From Malurus cyaneus samueli (lineage: Eukaryota; Chordata; Aves; Passeriformes; Maluridae), in the NCBI GenBank assembly GCA_009741485.1, contig CM019230.1, forward strand, positions 10,020,010 to 10,084,009: a stretch of DNA of 64,000 nucleotides. The letters are read 5' to 3'. Below, in pieces: positions 35,696 through 47,878 of this stretch. Below the pieces are notes generated by a model. That model did no database searches. It had not been told where the DNA came from and saw nothing but the letters and a program-made list of their open reading frames with translations. The translations under genes and the position numbers were made by a program. Position 1 is the first letter of the stretch. Each line of letters starts with the position of its first letter.

Positions 35696-37847
35696 GTGGA
35701 ATCACACTGTGTTTCACTCTGTTTTTCCTCCCATTCTCTGCTCCTTTCTGTGGCAATTTTGCACCCTGGCTCAAGAGCCCCTTTGAGCATGCAGGGAGCA
35801 TGTCTGAGAAACAAAATACCTCCTTCTTTTCAAGGAAAGAATTTTATTTGCCCTGCTTTGCTGTTCTCATACTGCTTATTAGCATGGGTAAAAAGCTGGA
35901 GAAAATTTGGCAACCAGGAGAAAGGCTCTCAGAGCCCCTGTCATGTCATGAAGCAGGAGATGAACATCACAGAGCTGAGTAAATGTGGGGCTGGATGGGG
36001 AGAAGAGGAGGAACCAGGAGCCTCTTCCTGTACTCTGTAAGCCTTAGCACCCTACAGTAGCATTTGCTTTGCATTTTCAGCCTTGTAAATTTTATTTTTT
36101 CAGAGCACAGGACTGTTTTAAAGGGGAAGATTTGATTTTTAATCAAATTGTTAATCTTCTATGCTTTATCCTTTGGGGTCCAAAGCAGGGAAACCAAACA
36201 TTAAAACACCTCTGTTCTGCCAGCCAGATTCTCTGGAGACACCAAAAAGTCCTTGCTGATGTGCCCATCTTACTGCCAATTATTTCTAGAAGCCCAGCAT
36301 GTGCATAAAGAGTTGCTGTGTGTATCAATTAAACCTGATCACGCAGACGAAGCTTAATGTCGAAACCACACAGGAAATGAAAAGTTAAGCTCCCTAACAG
36401 CTCCCACCCGCTCTCCTTTGCCCTGAGCCGCTGGAGCCACCACTAATGCAGCCACCACACACCCCAGAGAGGCTGCAGCAACTTTATCCCTGCTTTTAGA
36501 GGAGTTTCATCACCTCCTGCCCCTCTCCAGAGCACAGTTTGCCAGAGCTGTGTGGTCTGAGCCAGAGGGTCTGAGTGTTGTGGGGCTGCGCTTGAAGGTG
36601 AGATGGTAGATGGCAAACAGTACTTGTGGAAGTTATTTGCTCTATTTGTTTTCATATCAAATAATTCTGGTTTGTGTTTAAAAAGGTGAACTCAAATCGG
36701 AGTATCTCTGTATGTTCTGGTGGACACACAAACACCCACGTGGATGAAGAGATGGGAAACATGAAGGGCAACATCTTCATACTGGAGGAATTCAAAGTAA
36801 AAGCTGATGCTGCCAAAGCAGGAAAGGAAACTGGTTCATCCCATGTATTCAGTCCACACATGCAGCCCAGTTTGCAAGAGTCAGTTATGATTACTGAGAA
36901 TATGGCATCATCTTTCCATCATACAAGGACCTGTCACTATATTTTAATTCAGGAGATCCTTGCTGAGGGGACAAACCTCTCCTATGCCCAGGGACATGGA
37001 GCCAGGCTGTGTCTGCCCACCTGCAGGAGGTGGGGCCAGTACTCCCAGCTGTGTTTTTTACTCCAAGGAGAGACCTTTGCTTCTCCAAAGGGCAGCAAGT
37101 GCTGTTCCTCATTGTCATCTCCTCTTCATCTATGCCATGCCCAGCAGGCAGGGAAATCTTGGCTTTCCCCTTTGGGCTGGGATTCTGCATTCAGACCCCT
37201 ACTCAACCCTCCTCAATGAAAACTGAGGTGCAACTTGTCTAAAATCACCTATGGCTGACACACAGCCATCCAAACTTCGGGGAGATAAATCCTTGACCAG
37301 ATTTCAGGGGACTAAAGTTGGAAGGAACAAGGCTGAATCCTGTTTTTTCTTCCAGCTTTGTCTCCAGGTTGATAATACACCCTGATCTCACTCCATGTTG
37401 GGCTGATCTGCTCTCCTGCAACATCCAAAAATCCCTTGTCTCAGTTGGTGTCAACTGGGAAGACCTGAAGCTCTGATAGGGAACAATGAAATCAATTTTT
37501 TCCCCAAATCAGATAGAGATTTATCAAAATCTCACCAGGATGAAAAAAGTCAAACCGAAAGAAAATTCAGGTGCTGAGCAAGCCATTTCCTATGAGGAAA
37601 ACAACTGTTTTAACTGGTATAAGTGAGGCCAGATTTTCTACAGATGCAGGGAAATACTTCATTTTGTGAGTTGGAATAGGCTTTTTCTTTTCAAGCAGGG
37701 AGGGATGGAGTGAAGGAGGCAGGAAATGTAAAAGATTTTGGAAACATGAAATGAATAGGTCAAGACATGTCATTTTGCTGAACCAAAGCAGGAGGCAACA
37801 GCTTGAAAGTGAAATTAAATAGACCACCTGCAAGAAAAGGAGAGGAA
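35696..37847. other. Unique non-coding sequence
   Basis: No gene recognised. The patch 36330-36440 keeps five CpGs in about 100 bp (CACGCAGACG, TGTCGAAACC, ACCCGC, GCCGC) beside AGCTTAATG and GTTAAGCTC, making it a candidate regulatory element. The 181-codon plus-strand frame at 36674-37219 has no domain I can recognise. Confidence 0.42.
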
Positions 37848-37875
37848 GGGGAGATGGGGAAGAGGGGAGGGAGGG
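37848..37875 (+). other. G-quadruplex-type G-run cluster
   Basis: Within a purine-only stretch of about 45 bases, five G runs of three or four are separated by 1-4 base spacers: GGGG-AGAT-GGGG-AAGA-GGGG-A-GGG-A-GGG. This satisfies the usual four-run quadruplex pattern. Whether it folds or does anything in the cell is unknown. Confidence 0.75.
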
Positions 37876-40800
37876 TCGGTGCTGGCATGAATATAAACCA
37901 CACAATTTTTAAAAGCATCCGTCAGTGAATTATTAAAGATGCTCGTTTCAGGTTTGGACATCTTGGCAGTTGTGATGGGAAACATGCCAAGGCACATGAG
38001 CATGGATTGAATACTTATTTTTGAATTCCTGGCAGGCACCTTTCCTCTAAAATACCAACTCCAGTGAGTGGCTGGAGGAAAAGCTCTCACTCTAGGACTG
38101 GAAAAGATCTCTGCTCCCACCCCCAAAAGCCTGCAGTGCTGGATATGACAAGGGTGTTTATGCAGAGGGGTGAGTGTCTATTTGAAGCATTATAAGCTCT
38201 TCTCCTCATTCTCCACTTTAGCCTGTCCAAATTATCCATGCAAAATTCCTCTTCCTCCCACAGGCACACACAGAGGCACTCCTGCCCTCTTGACTAGATC
38301 CTCCATTGCCTTGCTGAGCACCAGCAGTGGAGTTCCCAGCTCCCTGCTTCTCCTTCACTGCCCACCTCTCCTGACCTATATCTCATCAATCCCCTCTCCT
38401 TTGGACTTTTTCAGCAGCCATCTCTCCCAGGGCCTCAGGAACATCTCCCTGGAGCTCCTTCAGGACATCTTGTTGGAACAGCACCACGCTAATTCTGTCT
38501 TCCCCTGACCAGATACAATAAATCCTGGAGCTCTGGGATAGGCTCAGAGCTCCTGCTGGAAAGCTGAGGTGCAGTCCTGGCAGCCTTGGCACTCCTGCGC
38601 ATCTGTCTGGACCATTGAACCCTGGGCCTGAGGCTCCGCATGTTGCTATAAATCTCATTTGACAAAATACCCCACCCTCATTCCCCCTCCCAGTTTGGTC
38701 AACATTTTGCAATGGGGAATGCAGCAAAGCAAAGCTTGGTGGAGGGTAAATTTGATCCTTCCCCATGACAAAGCAAGGGAAACCACAGACTGTGGGTCGA
38801 GAACAGCATGGAGCAGGGAGGAGAAAGTTACAGGCGTGTGGGATGGAATAAATCCAAGAAATTGCCAGTATATTTGTAAATAAAATAATAACCAGTGAAG
38901 TGAAATAAGCTGACACGCGAAATGTGCATGTTGATTACAACAGCCCTGGAAACCATTAAATGACACAGTGGCTGTTGATGCCAACAAAACCCCAACCATA
39001 GCCCTGATGCATATTCATAACATCGCCACAACGTCCCGGCCGACACTAACAAGGCGCTGGGCTTGGGAACAGCTCACATGGAGCCACAGGGAGACTGCTC
39101 GGTGCCTGACAAATTTGGGAAGGCTACAAGCGTTGAAATCTCTCTTTGTTACTTAACAAACATGGAAGTAAGGGAATGCCATACCTCTTGTTATGGAAAT
39201 AGCACACAGTGCTGAGGATATATGATAAGTCTAGGAGAGAATTGCAAACATTCAGGACTGATCCCTTTGAAATCTCTGGGAGTTTGGCCATTTCTTTCAA
39301 TGGGGGCTTTACTGAGTCCTTACAATGGATGTAGTCATTTATCTGCAGGCATTGATGCGGTTCCCTTGGCCTCAGCAGCTGTGCTCCTCACGGACACCTG
39401 GAAAAGGGGTTCATGCTCATGTGGGACAAACACAGGATGTCATCGTCCCCTCGAGTAAATGGGTGGGTGCAGAGGTGGGTCACACTGACAGGGGGAGGGA
39501 GGGACATCCCATCACACCCCACCCGCTGGGCTCAGCCATCCACCTTGGGCAGTGCCAGTGTCCAGGGACATCCCAGGACACACACAGGTACCAGGCAGGT
39601 GCTCGCTGTCTTCTCCAAAGGGCTCGATGGCAAATTTCATCCCAAATTAAGTAAAGAGTGGCAAACAGCTTTGAGATCAAGGAGGTTGTGTAGGGGCATA
39701 TGGGGTAAGTGTTAAAGAGCTTTGAACTGCACAAGATCCCTGAAAGGCTCCTCCATAAGGACACTTGGTCAGGCCCACTTTGAGGGCAGGGAGCTGTGGT
39801 TTTGCTGCAGCTGACTGAAAATGAAGTAAATTCCTTCCTGCACAGCCTGTGCAAGGTTCTGGTGACCCCCATCTGCCAGCAGAACACTCAGTGGAGGGAC
39901 AGTCGGGTTTTGCTCCATGTACCAAGATATAAAAAGCCAAAAGCTTGGCCAGAGCAGCTGGGTGCTGCTGTCCAGAGCCTTGTCCTAACAACTGCCTCAA
40001 GTCCAGGAATGACACCATTGACCTATTTTCAGGGGTAGCTTTGAGAGTCCTCCACAACAGCTTAACAGCTTCACCCTACAACGCTGCTGTTCGTAACCTT
40101 GCAAAGTTCAGCTCCTGCTATTTCAGCATCAAACACGTTATATGACATCTCTCCAAAGCCCTGATTGCAAAACTTATATCTAATCTACCTTTAGGATTGA
40201 TTGACAGGTTTAAGGTGCCCAGTTATTTACTAAAACCAAAGGGGAACCAGTAAATTACAGAATTACAGGGGATATTAAAGGAACTTGTCCTAAAAAAGCT
40301 TGTTCTGTTGCTCAAGTTAAGGTTGGTATGTCCAACCACAGCTCTGCTGTGGAGAAAGGCACTAGAGCAGCAGAGGGTTACTTGGGAATTATCTTAATTA
40401 CAATTACCACCCCTGACCAATCTGACTGTTAGCAGGTGATTTGTTCAGCCACATGCTTCTATTTCTCTTTATGACTGATTGAAAGACATCCAGGAAGAGG
40501 AAAGAATAAATCATTGGGGATGGATGGAACAAAAAATTGCTATAAATCTGCCTTGTCACTTTAAGAAGGAAAAAGTGGGCCGAAAGCATTTAGGGAGTGA
40601 ATTTTTTCCTGTCTGTATTTTCCACTTCAGGAAGTCAGATCCCAGTGGTGCAGGCAAGAAGATGGAGAAAAAAGAGCTGAGGACTCACAGCAGATGCAGC
40701 TGATGTGAATGACAGTTTGCTGGTGGGAATAAAATGTTTCTTGTTTGTTCCAAGACAGAGATAACAGAGTCAAGAGGTCAAGTGGTGTGGGAATGTGAAA

Positions 40801-42633
40801 GCCCTGTGGGTAATGTAGCATGATAAAAAATGAGGGATCCAGGGCACGGGACGTCACTGCCACAACAGACCAACTGCAATTCAGAAAGAGCTCACTTCTT
40901 GTCTGTATTTAAATATTGACTGATAATCTCACTCCATTACCTCTCTGTCCAAAAGGTATGCAGACACCCCCAGCCCACTTTGGTAACCTGAGGGGCATGT
41001 CCTGTGTTTGATGAAGTACTAATTGGGGTGGGGGGAGGCTTATTCTTTCTCATCCATCAATCTTTTAGGCATATGCACAATTAATGGAACTATTTAGCTG
41101 CCCAGGAGCGACCAGCACACAGGAACTGACCCGAAACCTGCAGAGTCCTGCATGACAGTGAGGGGAGAGACTGGACTGGGGGGAGGGGTGCTCAGGGCTC
41201 TCCTGGCATGGCCTGGGGCTGTGGACATGGGTAACTCATGCAGAATCCATGTCCAGTAACATCCCTCCCTCCCCTGGATTTGGGAACTGCACTTAGGATG
41301 CACTGACAGAAAAGTGGAGCCAAGCTGGATCCCAGGGGATAGGAGGCTGAAACCAGCCAGGAGCTGCAGGAATCCATGGCAGGGAGAAAGTTAAAAAAAT
41401 AAACCCTGTGGGGGTTCTTTACTTACATTTCCCCCTTTACCCCTGACTCAGTTTGCTTAGCAGGAGGAGGGCTCCACCAAATCTGCCTCCTTCTCCCCAT
41501 GCCTTTCCAAACACATTCTGAATTACTGTTCTGGCATGACATAGAGATGCTCATTAGTCCCAATCACCCACGGGGAGTAGAAAGCTCTCAGGGCTTCCAA
41601 CTCTGCTTTACTCTCCTGCAAAATGCTGCAGATGCTGATCAATATTAATAATTTCTGGTGTCTGGGATTATCTGAATTGCAGCCACAGGCTGGGGCACAG
41701 CATCATGCCTTTCACAGCATCAGGCAAACAGGGCAGAATGAGAGGTATGGAGAGCTGGGTCTTCCAGGCAGATGACAGTGAATACCATGTCCTTTCCCAT
41801 GGGATTGCAAGGGCCACTCCTCACGGAAAGAAGAAAATCTCTTTATGTGGCCTGTAGCACAGTGGTGAGGAGCACCTGAATCTGCATGGGCTTCTCCTTG
41901 CATCATGCTGGAGCTACAGGACGGGATCATTGCATTTCACAGCAGGGAAACTGAGGCACAGAAGTGTTAAATTGATGAAGTCATGGGTCAAATCAGAGGG
42001 GGAAGCTCAGGAGCTGAGCCTGGCTTCCCTTCTCTTTCTTTTTCAGTTCACTTCTCCCATGGATATGGATTCATTTGCACCACTGTGATGGGTCTCCAAA
42101 ACCAGCACATTGCTAAATGGAGAAACCAGTTCCCTTTAATGCAGGCACTAAGTCACTTGGAGATGCCCTCAGAAAAGCTGCTAAACCCAAACCAGTATTA
42201 TTCCAGGTGGCTGGCAGCCCCACCACCACCATGTGTCAGCAATAGAATGATCAGCTGCCCCATGTCATTTTTAGGGTTCGCTGTGTTCACCAGAACGGAA
42301 AACATGAGGCTGGTTCCAAGACTGGTGTTTAAATAAGGGTCTCATGCCATCAGGCTTCTGTCCAGCTGTGGCTGCGCTGTGCTCTCTTAAACTACAGCAG
42401 ATTCCCTGACATTGTTACCAGATTAACAGCATGGGAATGTTCATCTATTTAATTCTTAGTGGCATGGGACCAGGAGGGAGTGTGGGTCAGGCTAACAAAG
42501 CAAACTTACTGCACAAACCCTGCTCCAACAGCACCTTTTAATTAAAACAAGTGGGAGGTTCCCTCAGCTGCCTTTCCTGGCCTTTCTCATTAGGAACTGC
42601 TAATGAGGCAGTGCTGATCATGTAAGAGAGGAA
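37876..42633. other. Unique non-coding sequence with an enhancer-like patch
   Basis: No gene or repeat family. The strongest patch is 38880-39150: nine CpGs (for example GACACGCGAAATG, CGTCCCGGCCGAC, AAGGCGCTGG) mixed with AT-rich cores such as a POU-like ATGCATATTCAT and CATTAAATGACA. Retained CpGs in otherwise AT-rich, CpG-poor DNA suggest constraint. The remainder is ordinary non-coding sequence. Confidence 0.45.
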
Positions 42634-42678
42634 AACAATAACAATTATGATAATGATAACAATAACAATAACAATAAG
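42634..42678 (+). repeat. Imperfect (ATAACA)n microsatellite
   Basis: A short array of AACAAT/AACAATA words, including three clean ATAACA-type units at its end and a diverged ATTATGATAATGATAAC part in the middle. Simple repeat, about 45 bp. Confidence 0.85.
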
Positions 42679-43985
42679 AAAGGAAAAAAGTCAAGGTGTA
42701 AGGTTGGCATTGCATTGCAGGCAAAAAAAATGTGAACCAATTTCCTTTCCAGATATTGAGGAGAAGGAAGGATAAAGAAAGCTTAAGCTTGGGGTACAAC
42801 AAAATTCAGTGTGCATTCAGTGCTTCTTCCACCTTCCAGAGAGAAAAGCAGTGGAACTGACCCACAGCTGCACCCTAAGTCCTGTGCTGAGCTTGCCTTG
42901 AGGTATCGAGTGTCTCTTTACAAAGCACAGCAACTCCTTTTAAATCTGCAGCCACACTGTAAAATGCATTCCCTGCTTCCAGAAAAGCCCCTGGAGCCCA
43001 AAGGCAGGGGAGAAGTGACAGACAGGAGTTTTGTTTTCAGTCCTACATGAACTGTGCCCAGACCAGTGCCTCCTTCACTTGATCCCTGACCCAATGGATC
43101 ATTCCCTCCTCTGGGGAGCTTTGCAGCAATTCACCTCCTCAGCCTGCCCTGTTCTTCCAAACCACCGTGCCAAGTCCTTGTCCTGCCAGTGCAAACCCAT
43201 CTCAGCATCTCCTGTGATTCCTGCTCCATGACAGAATGGGCCACAAAACCACTCTTTACACAAAAATTCTTCTCACTCAGAGAACAAAAGGGAACATTAG
43301 TCCTGCCTTACCATCTCCCACCCAGATCAGCAGCTTGAGCTTTGGACTGCACAGGTTACCTGGAAGTTGATGGAAACCCCAACAGCCGTGGTGGCTTGAG
43401 GAGACCAAACATTCCAACAGGAAGAAAAGGCAAAGGATATTCCAGCTTGGTCTGTAAGGGCAGTTTGGGTAAGGACCCAAACATGTCAGCAAACACTTTG
43501 GATAATGAACACTGGGGGAAGCCCAGGGAATGCCAGGAAATCACGGCTTTCACATGTGGCCTCACCTTACAGTAAATCCTGGACTTGCTCACAGTTTTCA
43601 CTTCAACCCATGAAAATATCCACAAGGAAAACCACGCATATGCCTTGGCTATGGTGGGACTCTGACCTTGTGCCATGTGCTCCCCACAGCCAGGGAGGAA
43701 CACAGGGTGGGGGGTTTCTGGGGCTGCACTGTCCAAATGCTTTGGGTTTGGCAACAAACCTGGCACAAGACACAAATCTCCCACATTTATGACCCCACTT
43801 CTATGCCAAAGAAGCTCTTTTGTGGTGTTAGAAATGGATCTGAATTAAAAATAACTCTCTTTGCCTCTTTTTCTGTCCTGCAGATAGTTTTAGCCCTGAA
43901 TCATCCAGTGCCCTGCTCTAAACCCCATGATTTTATGATGTGGACACAGCAAATCTTTAATTGCTGCTCAATCCAGTCCTGCACG
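42679..43985. other. Unique non-coding sequence
   Basis: No gene or repeat family recognised. The long open frame that begins at 43668 runs into the CR1 copy downstream and gains most of its length there. Confidence 0.5.
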
Positions 43986-44480
43986 AATCAGAGAATCCCA
44001 GAAGAGTTTGGGCTGGAAAGGACCTCAAAACCCATCTCATTCCACTCCCTGCAATGGGCAGGGACACACTTCACTAGATCAGGCTGCTCAAAGCCCCAAT
44101 GTCCAGCCTGGTCTTGGACACCTCCAGGGATCCAGGGGCAGCCACAGCTGCTCTGGGCACCCTGTGCCAGGGCCTGCCCACCCTCCCAGGGAACAATTCC
44201 TGCCCAATATCCCATCCATCCCTGCCCTGTGGCACTGGGATCCATTCCCTGGGTCCTGTCCCTCCAGTCCCTCTCCAGCTCCCCTGGAGCCCCTTTAGGT
44301 CCTGGAGGAGCTCCCTGGATCATTCTCTTCCCCAGGTGAACACCCCCAGCTCTCCCAGCCTGGCTCCAGAGCAGGGGGATCCAGTCCTTGGAGCATCTCT
44401 GTGGACTCCTCTGGACCTGCTCCAACTGCTTCACATCCTACCTGTGTTACAGACTCCAGAGCTGGGCACAGTGGACCTTT
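43986..44480 (-). mobile_element. CR1 LINE fragment, longest copy (about 495 bp)
   Basis: The plus strand starts ATCAGAGAATCCCAGAAGAG, then TTTGGGCTGGAAAGGACCTC, CAATGGGCAGGGACACACTT, GGACACCTCCAGGGATCCAG, CTGCTCTGGGCACCCTGTGC and CCCTCCCAGGGAACAATTCC. It continues into interior CR1 sequence: CCTCCAGTCCCTCTCCAGCT, CCCAGCTCTCCCAGCCTGGC, TCCTCTGGACCTGCTCCAAC and CAGAGCTGGGCACAGTGGAC. This interior form is the one usual in songbird genomes. It is the best-preserved CR1 of the window. Still, only the 3' end region is present and the open frames across it are not functional proteins. Confidence 0.95.
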
Positions 44481-44642
44481 GCTTCCAGTTAACCCATCTG
44501 CATGATCCTGTTTCCATTTCTCCTTACTTGTGTTAGAACTGCAAAGGTAAAGGATGGACACAATGAACAGAACAATAACACATTGACTCAACTTCCACAG
44601 TGTCAGTACTGGAAGGGAGGGATGCTGCCTGAGGCCTCAGGG

Positions 44643-44683
44643 CATTGCTGGAATAGTAAATCATTGCTGGAATAGTAAATCAT
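44643..44683 (+). repeat. 19-bp tandem duplication
   Basis: The unit CATTGCTGGAATAGTAAAT occurs twice in a row (44643 and 44662) without a mismatch and is followed by a third CAT. It lies between two CR1 fragments of opposite orientation. Confidence 0.93.
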
Positions 44684-44864
44684 GGTGAAGTCTCATAGAA
44701 CATAAGATCATGGTGAGATAAAACTTAATTAGAAGAATCTCTCTCTATAGGAGAGCCTGATCCAGAGTTTGTTTTTGGGATAAACAACCTTTACATCCAG
44801 TTGCCAGTAAGAATTTATCTCCAGTTGGTAGTTTTGGAAAGTCAATATCTGCTGGCCAGAAGCT

Positions 44865-45015
44865 GCTGAGCCTCCATCCTCAGAGATTTTAAAGTCTAGA
44901 CTGGATAAAGCTGTCAGTAACCTGGTCTGACCTCAGAGCTGGCCTTGCTTTGAGCAGATGTTGGACCAGAGACTTCCTAAAAAATCCTTTCAGCCTGAAT
45001 TATCCTATGATCCTA
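44865..45015 (+). mobile_element. CR1 LINE fragment (3' end, short)
   Basis: Sense CR1 of a different group from the 44.0 kb copy: GAGATTTTAAAGTCTAGACT, GGATAAAGCTGTCAGTAACC, TGGTCTGACCTCAGAGCTGG, TTTGAGCAGATGTTGGACCA and GAGACTTCCTAAAAAATCC. It ends in CTGAATTATCCTATGATCC. The sequence between 44480 and 44865 is not clearly CR1. Confidence 0.88.
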
Positions 45016-45389
45016 ATGTCAGCCTTTTCCCAAACTACCAGAGAATGACACTGGCCTCTGCAATATAGAAGTAACCATTTGAGACAGATGGACATTTTCC
45101 AACCTAATACTTTTCAAAATAAAATCCATGGCAATTTTTTTGAAAGAGTCAAACATTCCCGGGGAAAATGCCCATTGATAACTACTGGTGTCCTAGAAAG
45201 AAATCAGGAGCAGGTTCATCTGGGCTGGCAAGTCCATGTAGAGCCTCCTGGCTCAGAGAGAGTGGTGCTGAGATAGGCTTAGTTCTCTCTGTCAGCATTG
45301 ATTTAACATTTTAGTTGTCCAGGGCCAAGAGCGAGGCTGGCAGAATGCTCAGGTGTAATTTTGCTTGTGCAGCAGCAGCTGAGGACATC

Positions 45390-45433
45390 TGGTTCAAACA
45401 TGGTTCAAACTCGGTTCAGCCTTGGTTCAAGCC
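45390..45433 (+). repeat. 11-bp tandem repeat, four units
   Basis: Four units of the form TGGTTCAAAC plus one base start at 45390, 45401, 45412 and 45423: TGGTTCAAACA, TGGTTCAAACT, CGGTTCAGCCT, TGGTTCAAGCC. It is a small degenerate minisatellite. Confidence 0.9.
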
Positions 45434-46812
45434 ACAGCCACCCAGCTCCAGCCTTTTTCAGGAAGGTGGCATTGTCCTGATTCCCTGAGAGACCTGACCC
45501 TTGAGCACTGCCTGGCAGAGGGGGTGCTTCTGCATTGTGCCTGGAATTACCCCAGGGACATGAAAACCTGTCCAGCCCACGTGGGCTGAACTCAGAGCAG
45601 GGGTGATGCACTCAGGTCACTGAGGGAAGTGCTGGGAAGATTTGCATCTTCCTGTAGCAGCCAGAGTGACAACATTCCCATGAAACATTTGACCAACAGA
45701 AGTAAACAAACAAAAAATTATTAATGGAGAACATCAGTACTGGGCTTCAATAATTGATGCATGAAAAGCATATGAAAGAACCTCCAATGATACATTATTA
45801 AAACCAGCTATTTGTAAGGTGCTGTGAAAACAAATGTAGAAAGGGGAGGTGAGAGGGAGCCTGAGGAAAATGATGGTGAGGCAGAAAAGGAAAGCAAAGG
45901 CAGCAGAGGTGGCCCCAGTACCCAGGCTGGGGTCTCACCTGAAGGACACCCAGACCCTGTGTAGTGAACGTGGGGATGGGCCCTCAACGTGGCACAAGCA
46001 AAACCTCTGTCTTGATTCAGCCAAACAAATTGAACCTTCATACATATTCAGGAGAAGGGGTTGTGATTTCTCCCTCCCCACTGACTGTTGAGGGAACCTG
46101 GGTGTTATTTTGCCTTTTATTTTAGCTCTTAATTTAAGGGGGGGCTGAATTCAGATTTCTGATTCAGCTTTTTTGATGGGTTTACTTGCTAAGCCCCCAA
46201 ATTAACACATGCCCTTTATAAAGCCCACCAAAACCACGAGGGTGTGACACTGGGGACAGCTGAAGGACATACATGACAACTCCTGCAGAGAGCCAAAAAC
46301 ATTTGAGGTGCTTCTGGGATTTTCCATTGAATGATCCCTCTGTCAAAATGCAGATTCACTTATGTCAAAACAATTTGTGGAAAAGAGTTGGTTTTGACAA
46401 ATTTCATCTTCGCCAGCTTCTTTCAAAGAAAATTTTGTAGTCATCTTTCTGACATGCTCAGGTTAAAACACCTTGTTTTTTAGGGCCAAACCGACTTTTC
46501 CACTCTAACAGAGTCTCCTTTGGACAAGTGATGTCATGTGAAACCAGCTACAAAGACCTCATTCAGGGAACTTTCTGGCCCCAGACAGACTAATGAGGAT
46601 AAGGGCATATAGGGAAATTTTGTGTTGACAAAATAAGCACTTTCTTCCTTGAAAGTTGGCTGCATCATTTATTTAAGCATAGTCAATATTTAATGGAGTG
46701 CTAACATGCACATTAAATGTATTGTGAGTCTTCTTGGCCTGACGTTCTGAGTTGAACAGACGCAGGAGCAGCTCAGGAGTAATCCATGGCAGGAGTTACA
46801 GCCAGAAAGTAC

Positions 46813-46861
46813 ACTTGGGAAATCTCTTAGGAAAGCTGCTATACTTGGGAAATCTCTTAGG
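46813..46861 (+). repeat. Direct repeat, 19 bp exact, 30-bp period
   Basis: ACTTGGGAAATCTCTTAGG occurs at 46813 and again at 46843, separated by AAAGCTGCTAT minus overlap. It looks like a single recent tandem duplication of a 30-bp unit. Confidence 0.92.
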
Positions 46862-47771
46862 CCCATCCTGAAACACTTGTTATCTCAAGGGCAGACACTT
46901 TGGGCTCAGCAGCAATGAAGGTGCTAGCAGAGCTGCTGTGACCGTGGGATGGGATCCCATAACCCAGGCACGGGATCACCGTGTGCTTCCACAGCACCAC
47001 CTGCCAAGGAAACATCCACAGGGCACTCACCTCTGCACCAGCCCTGCTCACCCATCCTGAGCTTCTCTGACCTGGGACTGCTCTGTGAGAACATGCTTTG
47101 TGGGAGGTGAAGAGGGGCAGGGGGAGAGGTTATTTTTCAGCCCTTGCTTTGAATCCCTGTTACCTCACTGAAGGGCATTCAAGGAGATTTGGCAAAACCA
47201 TACCACGGGCTGATGGACAGTTGCTGCAGCTCAACACCTCCCAGAACCCTCCTGCCTGCCCACCTCGGTCCTCCCTGCTGTGTTTCCTGGGTCTGCTCAT
47301 TTCCACTGCCGTTGGGCTCTGTCCCAAGGAGCTGTTTCCTGCTGTGCTACAGCTGCTGCACATCCCTGCTCTGCCTTTGTTGGGAAGTTTTTCCTCCTGT
47401 CCCTGTTGCTTTGTTGACTGAGCAGGAAGCAGAGCATTCAGCCTTATGGCTGTCTGCAAGGATGCTCAGACATTGCTTATGGGAATGCAGCAAGACCTGC
47501 TGAGAGTCTTGGAGGGATTTCAGGGATCTTGCATCACTTATTTCACTGCAAAGATACAGATATGTGCTATCTGCAGCCACCTCCTCTGTGCTTTATATAA
47601 ACCCAGGAACAGCCATGAGGTTAACACTCAACCAGCAGGTTTGGGAAATACTTGGCCCTTCAGCAAGGCTTTGGGTACATCTCCTTTGAAGAGACCTGAC
47701 ATCACCCCTTTATCACCTCCACCCCAGGAGCCAGCACCTCACTACCTTCTAAGATATTTACGTGTCCCTTA

Positions 47772-47878
47772 CAGCTTGGGATGGGGAGCAGCCTCGGTGG
47801 GTTTATCCCGCTGAAACCGGCTGCCAGCAGCAGGAATTGGGCTGGTCTCAAGTAAATGCTGGATGTGGATCCCATGCA
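47772..47878 (+). repeat. Duplicated ~110-bp module, copy A
   Basis: This segment, from CAGCTTGGGATGGGGAGCAG to GTAAATGCTGGATGTGGATC plus a few bases, recurs at 50621-50733 in the same orientation. It shares a core of about 70 bp (GCTGAAACCGGCTGCCAGCA through GGATGTGGATC) with only two mismatches, and there is a 4-5 base indel near the start. The flanks of the two copies do not match, so the edges are sharp. It is not CR1 and I do not recognise it as a known family. It could be an unnamed dispersed repeat or a local duplication. Confidence 0.9.

Larger units (their letters stand above)
45016..47771. other. Unique non-coding sequence with small tandem duplications
   Basis: No gene recognised. 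Small local repeats are listed separately (45390, 46813). A 25-base imperfect inverted repeat lies at 46144-46168. From 46100 to 46850 there are no open frames of note. Confidence 0.5.

Noticed and set aside
36674..37219. 181-codon plus-strand frame as a gene
   Set aside because: The first third looks somewhat protein-like, but there is no known domain and the rest is of mixed, chance-like composition, with competing frames on the same interval.
40255..40325. CR1 3' end on the minus strand
   Set aside because: The ACAGAATTACAGGG phrase recalls a reverse-complemented CR1 end, but the following bases do not continue as CR1.
43668..44434. Long open frames on both strands (up to 223 codons)
   Set aside because: Most of their length lies in the CR1 copy at 43986-44480, whose GC-rich 3' part is stop-poor. 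No CR1 reverse transcriptase or other protein family is recognisable.
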